Assembly (NCBI GenBank): GCA_007922195.1
Contig: ML682221.1
Span: 383,959 to 447,958 of the forward strand
From: Podocnemis expansa
Lineage: Eukaryota > Chordata > Testudines > Podocnemididae
Direction: 5' to 3'
Length of the DNA stretch: 64,000 nucleotides
Part shown: positions 26,927 through 39,000 of the stretch, piece after piece
Layout: every line of letters starts with the position of its first letter
Numbering within the stretch: the first letter of the stretch is position 1
Notes under the pieces: model-generated
What the model was told of the DNA's origin: nothing
Databases searched by the model: none
What the model saw: only the letters and a program-made list of their open reading frames with translations
Translations under genes and position numbers: made by a program

Positions 26927-28304
26927 CCGTATATCATCACCTATGAGCCGAAAATTTTGTGCCTGAAAATTGGCTTGAAAATAGGCGCTCGGCTTATACT
27001 CAAGAGAATACAGTAGACAGCCCCAGCCCAGGAGTTTCCCAGACCATGCGGCAGGCTGGAGCCCCAGTGTTGCCGGGCGGCCAGCTTGGGCAGTTGGCTG
27101 GGGCTGGGGCTGGAGTAAGGGGAGGACCCCGGCGTCTGGAGCAGCCACAAAAGGGGGCCCCGGGGGGTCGCCCTGGACATTGAGGGGGGGATTCAGGGAG
27201 GCTAGGGAAGCGGTGTCAGGGACAGGGGGCTGGGGAGGGGGGAGGGGAGTTGGGGAAAGTGATGGGATGGCCGGGAGGGTTGGGGGGGGGGGTCAGGGAG
27301 GCCAGGGAAGGGGCGGCAGGACTCGGGCATGGGAGGGTGTCAGGGAGTGCAGGAAAGCAGCAGGAGAACCCAGGGACTTTGGGGAGCCCAGGGAAGCAGC
27401 GACAGGGACTGGGGATTGGGGGGGGGCACCTGGCAGGCTGGGAAGAGTGGCAGCAGGGGTTGGGGGGTGACAGGGAAAGGGTGTTGGGGAACATGGGAGC
27501 AACAGCAGGGAACTGAGAAGGAAGCAGGGGGGCAGCAGTGAAGAGCTGGGGGGGCAGCAAGAGAAGCAGGGGGGGCAGCAGTGGGGAAGGGGCAGAGAAG
27601 TGGGGCAGCAGTGAAGAACCAGCGGGGCAGCAGTGAGGGAAGAGGCAGAGGAGGGGGGCAGCAGGAGGAGTAGGGGGCAGCAGTGGGGAAGTGGCAGAGT
27701 GGGGGGGGCAGCAGGTAGCAGTGAGGGAAGAGCGGAGTAGGTAGGAGGGGGCAGTGAGGAGGGGGCAGTAGGAGCAGCAGGGGGCAGCAGTGAGAAAGGG
27801 GCAGAACAGGGGGGCAGCAGTGAGGGAAGGTCAGAGCAGGTGGGAGCAAGGGGGCAACAGTGAGGAAAGGGTGCAGCAAGGGGCAACAGTGAGGTAAATC
27901 AGAAGTGAGCAGGGGGCAGTGGTGGGGAGGCAGTAGGGGTGACAGCAGTGAGGAAAGGGCAGGGCAGGGGGCAGCAGCAGGAAACTGAAAAGTGAGCAGG
28001 GGTGTAGCAGTGAGGAAAGGGGGCAGCAGGGGTGAGGGAAGTGAGGAAAGGGCAGAGCAGGAGGGCAGGAATGAGGAATGGACAGCGGGGGGTGGGGTAA
28101 AGGAAAAGCAGCAGCAGAGATTTTGGGGTAGGGAAGCTGTCAGAAACTTTAGATGAAGCCAGCATCAGTGGGTGGGAGGTTAGGGGGTGAAGGCCAAAAG
28201 GGGACCTCAGCTTATACCTGGGTCACCAATTTTAGCTTCTTTTTTGGGCTCAGAATTGGGGGGTCGGCTTGTGCCTGGATCGGCTTATACCCGATTATAT
28301 ACGG
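26927..28304. mobile_element. MITE with CCGTATAT ends enclosing a minisatellite
   Basis: Left CCGTATATCATCACCTATGA and right CGGCTTATACCCGATTATAT, then ACGG are inverted. Inside both ends a GGCTTATAC motif recurs (26993, 28206, 28282). The core 27180-28150 is the purine-rich repeat listed separately. Confidence 0.5.
27180..28150 (+). repeat. Purine-rich G-run minisatellite
   Basis: Nearly all G and A on the plus strand, built from GGGGCAGCAGTGAGGAAAGG-like units with many G4-G8 runs. Proline/serine-rich reading frames on the other strand are by-products. Confidence 0.8.
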
Positions 28305-28399
28305 TATTTCAGCAGAACTGTTGGCAGCATTTGTGGTCTCAATGCAACAGAACAGCTCAACTGATGGCAGGACTCATCACACACTTTGGCTGCACAAAG

Positions 28400-28805
28400 T
28401 TTAGGCTCTTGGACTCCTATTCTTATATCCTACTCGGAGCTACTGACTTGACCCCCGTTTGGGATCCAAATTTACCTTGATTGGTCCACATACCCCTTTT
28501 TTGCTGCCACCCATCAATATGATAGGTCCACATGTCACCAGGCATTGCCATCCGTCAAGGTGTCAGGTTTGCCTGGGGCATCACCTTTTGCTTTGGCCAA
28601 AACATCACCTTTATCTCCTCAGTGCCAGGCTGACCCAGAAACCCCTTCCTCAAGGTATTTTTACATTTTTCATTCTTATTATTGGCAATTTCATTTATTT
28701 CTTGCCAACTTCGGTGAAGTTGAACTTTTTGCAACGTGCCTCTTGTCAGCTTGACCATACATGTAGTTCAGGCCCACTTTTTGGATTATTTTGTTAGGCC
28801 TTTGG
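28400..28805 (-). mobile_element. LTR-like repeat, second copy (reverse)
   Basis: Reverse complement of parts of 19610-20250: GATTGGTCCACATACCCC, CCTTCCTCAAGGTATTTTT and TCTTGCCAACTTCGG. Confidence 0.5.
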
Positions 28806-28948
28806 CCAGCACTTGGGCATTTCTATTTATCTCTTCTATTTTGACCTTTTACTTTCTCCTACAAAGAGGACTCAGGGCCCTAGGCCCCAGTCCACCAGTG
28901 AGCCCCACAAACCTGGGGCCCCAGCCCCTCACCAGTGAGGACACTCAC

Positions 28949-29605
28949 CAGGGGCGTTACTGGTGCCGGGCACATGAGGTCCTTGCCCTGAATCCTGGTG
29001 CCAGTGCCCCAGGTCCTGCAGGGCCCCTGCCTCTCCCGGTTTCCAGCTGCATTGGGCCGGAGATCGGGGGCCCAGCCTCCCGCAACAGCGGCGGCCACTT
29101 CCCTAAGGCCAGGAGGCCCCGTCCCCAGTCGGGGATCCTGGGCCCAGCCGCTTCTGGCCTCTTCTGAGGCTGGGCGGCCCTCCGGCCATGGCTGCCACTC
29201 CCCACCCGGGGGCGTGGCCTGCGGCCAGGAGGCGGGGCCTGTGCCTGTGCCCCAGGTCCTTCGCCGGGGCAGCGACGCTTCTGACACTCACCACCCCACC
29301 TGGCACCATGGCCCCCTACCTGTGCCCCCAGGGCCCTCCCAGGGGCAGCAGCGCCGACCAGCACAGGATAATGAATGCCAGCCAGCCCCATCCCTGCAGT
29401 GGAGTGATGAGTTTCACTGGCCCGCCCCCACCCTCAAGGGTGGAGCAACCAGCCCAAGGGCAGGGTGGGAGCACAGAGTCCAGCCTCCAGCTCAGGGTGG
29501 CCCTGCTGCCCCTGCCCCCTATGCCAGCAGGGCACATGGCTTCCAAATGTGGGGGGAGCCCTGGGCAAGTGCCCCATAGGCCCAGCATGAGGTAATCTGC
29601 CCCTG
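28949..29605. mobile_element. GC-rich hAT-like element
   Basis: CAGGGGCGTTACTGG at the left and GGTAATCTGCCCCTG at the right are inverted. The interior is very GC-rich with GGGCCC words, similar to the MITEs at 31137 and 61646. No clear target duplication. Confidence 0.5.
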
Positions 29606-29914
29606 CATATTGGGGCTCTAGCATGACAGAAGCTGATTGCTTTGGTGGATTCAAAGGGGCAGCGGTGTTAGTCTAGTAAAGCAAAAAAAAGCAAGGAGTC
29701 TTGTGGCACCTAAAGACTAACAGATTTATTTATTGCATGAGCTTTTGTGGGAGAAAATCCCACTTTGTCAAATGCTTTGAAGAGGGGGAATTTACAGAAT
29801 GGGATGAAAATAAATGCAGGGGAGTGTAAGACATGGGATCAGGTCATACTGCAACAGCAAATCAGAGCATTTGTAAAGATTCAGACTCTAGGAAACAGCA
29901 CATAGAGGGAGGGT

Positions 29915-30335
29915 GAAGTCAAATTACCTGTTATAATATGAAAAGAATCCATAGTCACAATTAAATCCTGCATTCACATAATCTAATCTGCATATTAGTT
30001 CAATTTCAGCTGTTTCTCTTTGAAGTCTAGATGTTCCACTCATTTTCTTGAGGACCATTGTTAACAAATCATCAGTGGAGTGATTAGGAAGATGGAAGTG
30101 CTCAGCAACTGGTTATTTTTGGTGTGCATGTGTTGTGATTTCTGATGTCAGTTTTGTGCCCATTTATTCTTCTGTATAGGGACTGTCCTGTTAATCCAAT
30201 GTATAAGGCATGGGGGTATTTCTGGCACATGATGGCATAAATCATATTAACGGATGAGCAGGTGAATGACTCTTTGATGGTGTAGCTGGCTTGATTAGAC
30301 GCTTTGATGGTGTTTTTTGTGTAGATAGACAAAAT
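29915..30335 (-). pseudogene. Penelope GIY-YIG endonuclease and C-terminus
   Basis: Reads CQKYPHALYIGLTGQSLYRR (the GIY-YIG core, here ALYIGLTG), followed by RINGHKTDIRNH. In the next frame come PVAEHFHLPNHS and an ELICRL-like tail ending near 29930. In Penelope elements this domain nicks target DNA. It is interrupted by a stop after the GIY-YIG core. Confidence 0.75.
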
Positions 30336-30539
30336 TGTCAGCGTGATTTGTTGCAGGGATATGTGCCTGCTTTAATGTTTCTGTTCTTAGGGCTGTAGTT
30401 GCTGGTGAGTATCTGTTTAAGGTTTGGAGGTTGTCTGTAGGCGAGGAAAGGTCTGTCTCCCAAGTCTAGAGAGAGTGAGGGGGTCATCTTTTAAAATAGG
30501 CTGTAGGTCCTTAACGATCTTTTGTAGAGTTCTGACTTG

Positions 30540-31700
30540 AGGGTTGAATGTGGTGAGCTTCCTGAAAACACCATCCTGGCCACTATGGATGTAGGAGCTC
30601 TTTACACCAACATCCCACAGAAGGATGGATTACAAGATACTAGAAGAACCAACCCAGATGGTGCCACAGCACAGCTTGTGACTGAACTTTGTGACTTTGT
30701 GCTCACCCACAACCATATCAGATTTGAGGATAATATATACATCCAAGCCAGTGGCACTGCTATTGGTATCGGCATGGCCCCACAATATGCCAACATTTTT
30801 ATGGGCAGCTTAGAACAACATTTCCTCAAGTCTCATCCCAAAGCACCTCTCCTCTGCTTATGCTACATTTATGACATCTTCATCATCTGGACCCATGGCA
30901 GGGATGCTCTTGAAGATTTCCACAGAGATTTCAACAATTTCAACTCCACAGTCAAACTTATCCTGGAACACTCCACACAGGAAATCCACTTTCTGGACAC
31001 TACAGTACAGATTAGAGGTGGACACATCAACACCACTGTATACCGAAAACTTACTGCTTGGTATAGTTATCTACCTCCTTTGAGCTTCCAGCCTAAACAC
31101 ACCACACGATCCATTGTCTACAGCCAAGCCCTAAGACAGGGGCATCACTGGCGCTGGGCACGCCAGGGCACGTGCCCCGAGCCCCAACACCAGTGCCCTG
31201 GATCTCCGGCCCAATCGGGCTAGAGATCCGGGGCCCAGTCGCCAGCGGCTGCTGCGGCCTGGTCCCCGGCTGGGGATCTGGGGCACAGCCACAACGGCCC
31301 CATCTCCAGCCAGGGATGCTGGGCCTGGCCACCCGTGGCGGTCCCGGCTCCCGCCGGGGATGCGGGGCCTGTTGCTTGCAGCCGCGCGGCAGCGCGCAGC
31401 CCTATCCCTGGCCAGGGGCGGGGCCTGGGCCCATGCCCCCGGTCCCTCACCCCCCCCAGTGATGCCCCTGCCCTAAGATATAACTGCTAATGCTCTGATC
31501 CCACAGACAGAGATGGACATCTTCAGGATCTCTATCAAGCTTTCTTAAAACTACAGTGCCCATCTGTGGAAGTAATGAAACAGACTGACAGAGCCAGACG
31601 GGTACCCTGCAGGCAACCACTATAGGAAAGGTCCAGAAAAGAAAACAATAGAACACCACCGGTCACTAGCCCCTGCCTGGAGGATTCAGGACTTGCTTGA
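30540..31700 (+). pseudogene. Penelope reverse transcriptase, interrupted
   Basis: Opens with ILATMDVGALYTNIP (palm motif A), then YIQASGTAIGIGMAPQYANI and an active-site region reading LCYIYDIFIIW, where the family usually has YxDD. Then comes HSTQEIHFLDTTV. Coding similarity resumes after the hAT MITE (DRDGHLQDLYQAFLKLQCP). The altered active site and the stops make it inactive. Confidence 0.75.
31137..31470. mobile_element. hAT MITE in the Penelope RT, perfect 8-bp duplication
   Basis: Ends CAGGGGCATCACT / AGTGATGCCCCTG. CCCTAAGA flanks it at 31129-31136 and 31471-31478. Removing it rejoins the Penelope reading frame region. Confidence 0.9.
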
Positions 31701-32124
31701 AATCAATTCTATGTGAACCCCACCATGGCAACTTGGCAGGTAACCCCGGCTCCTGATGTCCCAGACCATCAGTTGCTCTCCCTGGAAAAGTTTGTAGGAT
31801 CCTTGCTGTGAAAACCTGATCACCATGTTAAAGGAACACTGTCACCTTGAAATACAATCTGCCAGACTTTCATTCACACTAAAGTCCCTTTATTTATATC
31901 ACTCCAGCACTGCATCCACTGCTGTTCAAAACCATGAGAAAGGCCCCCAAAATCATGAGATTTCAAAAAAATAATAGTTCTGGGGTTTAGTTTGGCTTGA
32001 TTTTTTGCTCTGACTTTCTGGTTTCTGGGCTTCTAGGTACACTAAAATCACATTTTCAACCAGCCCAACCCTTTCAAAAAACCCAAGCATCTCATTTAAT
32101 CGCCTGACTTCAAGACCTGGGGCT

Positions 32125-32440
32125 TGAAGGAAAAACACTAAAAATCATCAAATGTCTTGTAGCACCTTAAAGACTTTGTCAGTTGCAGCCCACAAAAGCT
32201 AATACCTCAAGAAATGTATTAGTCGTGAACAGGGGTCTCAAACTCAAATCACCAGGAGGGCCGCATGAGGACTAATAAATTAGCTCAAGGGCCACATCAC
32301 TGAAACCTTTTCATACAGAGATATTGCAAATATCAGTAACAATAGTGTGATTGCAGGTTGCAGGAAATAGGTTTAAGGGCCGCATGTTTCAGATCCCTGG
32401 TCTTGAAGGTGCCACAGGACTGCTGTTGAAAGGACAATAA
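32125..32440. mobile_element. Palindromic Penelope-type tail split by a hAT MITE
   Basis: CTTGTAGCACCTTAAAGAC (32155-32173) on one arm and TTGAAGGTGCCACAGGACTG (from 32403) on the other are inverted halves, interrupted at 32230-32399. Confidence 0.5.
32230..32399. mobile_element. hAT MITE
   Basis: CAGGGGTCTCAAACTC at the left and TTTCAGATCCCTG at the right. Flanks GTCGTGAA (32222-32229) and GTCTTGAA (32400-32407) differ by one base. Confidence 0.75.
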
Positions 32441-34680
32441 CTAATAAAGACTTCAGGTCTCTGTGCAGAGAAGCAGCAGTGACATCTAGTCGTCAGATTC
32501 CAAAGAGGCAGCCATGTTAATCTAGTTCAGTAAAACATTGCTAGAGTACAGGCAATGTAACAACTGTGTAACACAAATGCTAGGGATGTTGGATTCCAAA
32601 GTGTTTTACAAACCATGTTGTCCTCATAGGAATCATTTCCCCCACTACTGAAATGCAGCCATCTAGCAGCATGGTCACAGGTGAGACTAAACCCAGGATT
32701 CCTTTTATGGGCCAGCTCCCCTGTGCCACCCAGAACGAGAATTGGTGTTACCCTGGCTGCATAGAGCCATATTTCCCCACCCCTGCACTGAGACTCTGCC
32801 AGTGCAGGGGAGGGTGAATTAGCTCAGGTGTGGATGGGTTATCCAGCTGGCATCATGGGGTGAGTGTTGCCTAGAGCAGGAATCTAAGGGAATTCCAGCC
32901 TGTTACAACACATTCACCCCACCTACCCCCTATTCTGCACTTCCCAGCATTTCATATTGAATGTTATACAAGGCATAAGCTACATTCAGGAGTGACAAGG
33001 ATTCAGGAGTGACCCCCCTGGCAGGGATGTGGATGGGTCTGCCTTAGATCCAGCATAGGGAGTGCTGCCTGATGTATAGTGTTGGACAGAAGTTTGCTAA
33101 TGTTCAAATGCACAACATTTGGGAAAGGCCAGGCAGACACTTAACAACAGTTTTACCAGCTGGGCTATGCATATTTCTACTCTGTCAACAAAGACCTTGC
33201 TATAGCTGCTCTTGTACCTACAGTAAGGGGAGAAGCTGACCTGTTGATGTAGGTAATCTCAGGGGCAGCACTGTCAATACAGACAACCTCTTAATTGAGG
33301 GATCAGTAACCCAAAAGGTAAGAAAAGCCATTTTTAAAAAATTCCTTCAGTAACCAAGCGTTTTGACAACCAGGGGGTGTAGTATCCAGGTGGGGGGAGG
33401 GTGGGGTGCAGGCAGCCTGGACTGGGCACCTGCTGCAGCATCCCGTGGTGGGACAGAGGGGTGGAGCCCAGAACCAGGGGTGGACCACACGCAGTGGCAA
33501 GTGGAGGCCTGAAGAGGTAAGGGGTCAACCGAAGAACTGCATGGACTTTCTAGAGGCTAAACCATCCATCTAAGTAGTGTTCACCCTAAATCCTTGTGAT
33601 GCTTTACAACCAGGCAGCTGTGACCCAGCTCTTGAGTGGAACGACCGTGTGTGTCTACATGGCATGATAGATCAGATCATCCAGGACTGTCTCTATGGGC
33701 AGGCAGGGCCAAGGGTGATAGGGCCTTTGGGGCCCTCGGACCTGCCAATGCTCCTGCCCCACTCGAGCTGACTGGTCCACTCACTGGGCTGAGTCACGTG
33801 CTACGTAGCCTCCAGCATGGCCCTGGAGGCTGCACTGGAACCTACACTGTGTGCCAGCCTGCCCCAGTGCCACTGAGGTAGTCCAGCCAGAGCACAGGGC
33901 ACAGCGGGACCCTAGGCTGAATGGGAACCACAAGTGGGGACTCCCAGGCCTCCTGTTGTGGGTTCCACTAGGACACAGGGCAGTTGCCCCTCCTGCCCCC
34001 CAACAATGGCCCTGAGACCAACCCCATTTTTAGTCTTGAACAGGCCACGCACCTGCTATTTGTTTCCTCCTGTGGATTTCCTCTTTTATGGAATTTGCAA
34101 CTTCTCACTTTGCACCTGGCTCCATTTCCAAATATAGCAGGAGACAGCCTGAGTTAGCATCTCCCCACATGAAGTATCTGGGGCACATCACCTGCTGGTG
34201 ACCTGCCTTAACTCCAAGACCTTAAAAGGCATCCTTTTCAGTATAGATAGAGCTCCTTACATATTACCTGTACAGATGTCTTTCAGTGAGTATGACAACA
34301 CCTCAGTTACTGGCTTTAGGCCATGACCTCACATGCCTTGTTTTGGTGAGCCAGTTAAGTGTCCTAGACTCATATTTCATCAAGCAATGGTCAAGTGTAA
34401 ACTCCTCAGGCACTATAACAACTTAAGCATGGAGACAGGCTTCAGGGATACTCCAATCTGTCTCATTACCCCGCCTGAGCCTGCCTTTGTGATAGATGGT
34501 TTATTCCAGCCAGAAGCTCAGCAACGTGCAGGTTACCCACAGCCCCAAAGGTCCACTCACTTACCCTGTAACAACTGCAGCACTTGTATCCAAAGACAGG
34601 ACTTGTATCCATTTATTATAACAGCCTTTATTTTCTTTTTAATATATTTAGCAGGGTAAAGCAGATAATGATGTGCATGC
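32441..34680. other. No gene recognised
   Basis: Mixed sequence with short open frames only. A further lectin exon was looked for here and not found. Confidence 0.4.
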
Positions 34681-34728
34681 GGGCGGGCGCGGGCGGGCGC
34701 GTGCGCACGCGCACACACACACACACAA
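34681..34728 (+). repeat. GGGC/GCGC/CACA compound microsatellite
   Basis: GGGCGGGCGC twice, then GTGCGCACGCGC, then (CA)n. Alternating purine-pyrimidine runs of this kind can adopt Z-DNA. Confidence 0.8.
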
Positions 34729-34934
34729 GCTACAATCTTAAGTTTCAAAAGTGCCAATAAGAGTGATACTTAAACTTCCGTGACTCAGCAGTGATCAACA
34801 TTACCCAAAAGAGTCACAGATGTGTGAATTCATTGTTTTGTTTACTACAGGGCTATTTGTACTTAAACAGTACAACAGAAATAGCATAGGGGCTAGCACT
34901 ACTGCTTAATTTGCAAAAGAGCCTGGGTTTAAGC

Positions 34935-35005
34935 CCCAGGGGGTTGAACTCCATGGTCTCATGAGGTCCCTTCCAACCCTATGGTTCTGTTCTAGTCTAT
35001 AAATA
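34935..35005 (+). mobile_element. CR1 3' end
   Basis: GGTTGAACTCCATGGTCTC, then GAGGTCCCTTCCAACCCTAT and GGTTCTGTTCTAG is the standard CR1 terminus on the plus strand. Confidence 0.75.
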
Positions 35006-35210
35006 TTTAATTTACAGTGCATTATTCTCCCAGCAAATGTTAGTAACTCTGTGCAATTGATAGTTTAATGGTTACCAACACAGGAAAAACACTCAGTGCA
35101 TTTTAATATCATGTGCTGCAAAGAGCCACAGAAGACTTTTTTTTTTAAAGGGAGTCACTTGTGGCATATGAGTAACAGTCTGAGTATCACTGATCTACAT
35201 TAAGCTCCAT

Positions 35211-35569
35211 GGCTGTGTTCACACACAGGCATTATTTCAATACAAGTTGTGTCGAAACAACTTGTATCGAAATAATGCCTTATTTCGAAATAACTTAATT
35301 CAAATTAACAGTTTGTTAATTCGAATTAAGGAAAAAAGCTCAAAGCGAAATACCAGTTTCAGGCAACAGTTATTTCGAAAGAAGTCACTGTTGTTTCGAA
35401 ACATGTTCGGACAGCATTGTTTCAAAACAATTGTTTTGAAACAACATTGTTTCGTCCCCACATAGGGTTTAAGTTGTTTCGAAACAACCGTGCGTTGTGT
35501 GAACAGGGTATTTCTTATTTCGAAACAACCTCTGTTGTTTCGAAATAAGACTGCTGTGTGAACACAGCC
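35211..35569. mobile_element. Harbinger-type MITE with TTTCGAAA palindromes
   Basis: GGCTGTGTTCACACACAGG at the left, CTGTGTGAACACAGCC at the right, 3-bp duplication CAT on both sides. The interior is almost entirely variants of GTTTCGAAACAAC and TTATTTCGAAATAA. Confidence 0.8.
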
Positions 35570-35760
35570 CATGTGTCCTTGAGGTCTGGCCCAGGCTGAG
35601 GAACTGGGAATCTTTCACCTCTGCCTAGGACCCCTTCCCTCCAGAGTCCAAGCAGCACAGAAGACAGGATTCCTTCCTGTTAACAGTTTGTATCCCACCT
35701 CTTCCTGTGCTCCATGCTGCTCAAGATCAGCACTTCACACTAGTTAATGCTACTCTCCTC

Positions 35761-35766
35761 TTTATT
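35761..35766 (-). terminator. Possible poly(A) signal of the CLEC2-like gene
   Basis: AATAAA on the minus strand, about 280 nt beyond the stop codon at 36048. Confidence 0.5.
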
Positions 35767-36047
35767 GGTTTTCACAGGCCAAGAGGCACCTAAAATAAAT
35801 GCCTTAACATCACCTTTCAGTGTAGGACCTGGGTATCAGAAGTGAGATTAATGCCTACTTTGCCTACTAATGCTTATACACAGTCCATAAAGGCTAAGCA
35901 CATTGTTATCATTCTAACAGCTACTTTAGCACACATGTGAGCCAGCCTGGCCCCAGCTGTGTACTTCTCAGTGACCCACAGAACCACAGAGACTTTGGCA
36001 TTTGTCAGCCCATTTTTTCCAGGACCAATTCTACAATGCTCCTGTTA

Positions 36048-39000
36048 TCAGCCCCTTTCCACTTCAGTCTCCTTTCTGTTTGTGAACATATCACGTTTGG
36101 TGCAGATCCAGTGCCTCCTACTGGTGCACTCCAAGCTGCTGATCCCACCCCGGTTGTCCAGATATGCACAGTCACTTGCTCCTTCTATCCAGAACCTGCA
36201 AAACAGAAGTCACAGAGCTGGAGGCAGGCAGGAGTTGGGTTTTTCCCATCAGTCACAGATAGAGGGAGACATTCCTACAGTGCAAGAAGTGGTTGCAGTG
36301 ACCACTCCTCAGGATTCCCCTTTCTGCAGTAGCAACAGGCCCCAGCCCAGCCCCCAGCAGACAGGGGCAATTAGAAAGGGGGAAGTGGGACAGCAGAGCC
36401 AAGGGAGGGTCTAAGATCAACTGGCCTCCAAGGAGTCTTTATACTGCTGGGATATTTTCACCCCAGTTCCTGCCCCACACATACAGCCAGGGTTCAAAGG
36501 ACCCCAGCTGGCCCAACCCAGCTGGATGAGTGTCAGCAAGGCGAGAGGCAGCAGTAAAGACACACAGAAGAGGCGGGTGCAGGACACCCTGGGCAGATTT
36601 CATCAGTCATCAGGGCAGACAGGGTGGGGAAGGGCCGGAGTGAAATGCCAGCAGCACTGGGACTGCAGAACAATCCTAACAACATGATGTGATCCCAGTC
36701 AGTCACACGGCATTTCCTGTGAGACCTAGAGGGCAGCATGTCAGAACCGGAAATCTAGGGCCATAGGCAAATCCTGCCATATGGCCCCATCCAGGTTACC
36801 CAATAGGCAGGTGCCCTTGAAGGAGGCCCAGGATCTCCCATCCCCCAGATCACCTGCCTCTGGCTCCAGGTGGGCTGGGATCTGTTTCAAGGAAGGGACG
36901 GCACAGGTCCCACCAACCCTTCCTCACTCCACTAGCATCATCCCTCGGATTCTGATGGGTGACAACACAGAGCCTTGAAAGGGGAGAAGGTTCAAGGGCT
37001 AACACTCCACTGAGACGCATGGAGCCATTCCCCTCTCAGAGCTACTGTCCCAACCTCCCTGCAGACTCAGGCCAGGATTTTCTGGGGGAGTTGGGCAGGT
37101 TTGTCACGGGATGCAGATCTGTGCACCCTGGGTTATGATATATATAGTATTTCCCTGTTAATTTGTATACTGTGATTGCATGAATTGTTGCCAATTTCAC
37201 CATGCAATATTTCTTTATGGGTGTTCATAACCTATTCTATAGGATTACTATGATGATATGTTTCCTGCAGCATCATGCATGTGCACAGACATGTAGCATA
37301 TTTAAGATGGTTAAGGGGACAGACAGAGCTCTCTCCTGACAGCAAGCAAACAAGCACCTGGAGTAGACAAAAATGTTAATTGAGGTGACTGGAAAAAGAC
37401 AAAGGCTATGTTTACTTTGGGAGGGGGAGGCATTCTAAGTCTACAACTTAACTGCAGAAGATCTCTTCACTGGACAGAGTGCAGATATACCAGGGGCACC
37501 CCACTCCCGATCCTGATTGGACACTCAGAGCCCACTCAGCTCCAGGGGCCGATTCAGTCTGGGGGGCCCAATCTGGCTCCTGCCCTCTGGCAAGGAGCTG
37601 GGAGCCAGGTCTGGCTCCCAGCCCCTGTCCGCCAGCCGCAGAGGCCAGCAGCCAGTTCCCACAGCCTGCACAGAGAGGCTGAGAGCCCCATCAGATCCCC
37701 AGCCCTTCTCTGCAGGTGGCAGAGAGGGGCTAGAAGCCTGACCTGGCTCCCAGCTCCTCTCCACAAGCAGTGGGGGCTTGGAGCTGGCAGTGACAAGTGA
37801 CCCGGGGCCGAATTTGGCCCCGGGTCACTTGTCACTGCCAGCTGAAGCTGGCTCCCAGCCCCTCCCTGCTGGCCACAGGGGCTGGCAGATTGAGTCCCCA
37901 GAGCCTTATCACACCCCTGAGCAGGGAAGGGGCAGGCCCTGTCCTGTAAAGTCAGCTTAAAAGTTTAAGCCAATTTACAGGACAAGAGTTATTAAGTTGA
38001 CTTAAGCTCTTGCTTAACTCAAATTAATAATTTCTGAATATAGACAGGGCTTTGCTTAATTCAACTTGTTGACTGAAACCCACAGTGTAGAAACACCCAA
38101 AGGGATCACCTCTGCATGGAAAGGGAAGGGCCAAGGAGGTTTAGAGACAAAGAAATACTCTTGGAAAAATTTTTGGCTTTTGACTCTCCATCTTGAAACA
38201 ACTCCAAGCAAGATCTGGGCCCTGCCTTGTCACAGGCAAAGAATGGCTGTACAAACATCTGACAGCCAAACACTGAGCATGAACTTGAACTATGAGGTCA
38301 GTTTAAGTAGAAACATTAGGTTAGTATGCATGTTTTACCTTTTATTTTCTTGTGGTCTCTGCTGACTCATATATATTGTGATTCTGCCTTGACCGGCCAT
38401 ATTCTTACTTAGAATTAAAATCTGATCAATAAACTAGTAGTAGTTTTGTCAAAAGCTGTGTGATTTTTACAGGGTGTGAGTGAAGAAGGCTTAGCACAAC
38501 CCATTTCTTTGTTAAATGGAGGGACTTGAGTGTATGGTAATTGGGAGTGGACCGCACTCTCTGTAGACAGTGGCTTCTGGTGTGGTCACTGGGGCTGGGG
38601 ATGCCTGCTGGGGGACTGTCCCTCAAGTAGCCAGAGGGCATACACCCACTGCTTGGGACTGGTTGCATGCAAGAGACTGGAGTGGACTGACTCAGGAGCG
38701 AGTGGTCACTTGGAAAAGCTGAAAGAATCATGGTTCAGGAGTAGAAATGGGGGGGGGGGGGGCATGTCACAGCAGCACCCCAGACTGGATCTGGGAAGCA
38801 GCCTGTCACAGGGTTTCATAGCCCAGAAGCCCACATAGCTATTCTTAGCACCACAACACAAGTTGAGTCTGTCAGCCCAGGCCTGAGGGTCGCTGCCTTG
38901 CATGGTTTGTGCCATGTAGACATACGGCAAGCGTTCCAGACGTCGGCACTGGGTCTGCAGTGCAGGGGGAGCATGGCCCCAGCCCAGGGAAACAGGCTTG

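Larger units (their letters stand above)
29648..31720. mobile_element. Penelope-like element with inverted 5' half
   Basis: From 29648 to about 30538 the 3' half (tail, C-terminus, GIY-YIG domain, linker) is on the minus strand. From about 30540 to 31720 the reverse transcriptase half is on the plus strand. In an intact element both are on one strand, RT before endonuclease. A hAT MITE sits at 31137-31470. All frames are decayed. Confidence 0.8.

Noticed and set aside
27216..28165. Long proline/serine/leucine-rich reading frames on the minus strand
   Set aside because: They are the complement of the purine-rich minisatellite. All frames are open because the repeat has few stop codons; no domain or splice evidence.
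28998..29600. 193-residue plus-strand frame
   Set aside because: Lies wholly inside a GC-rich hAT-like element; no similarity to a known protein is visible.
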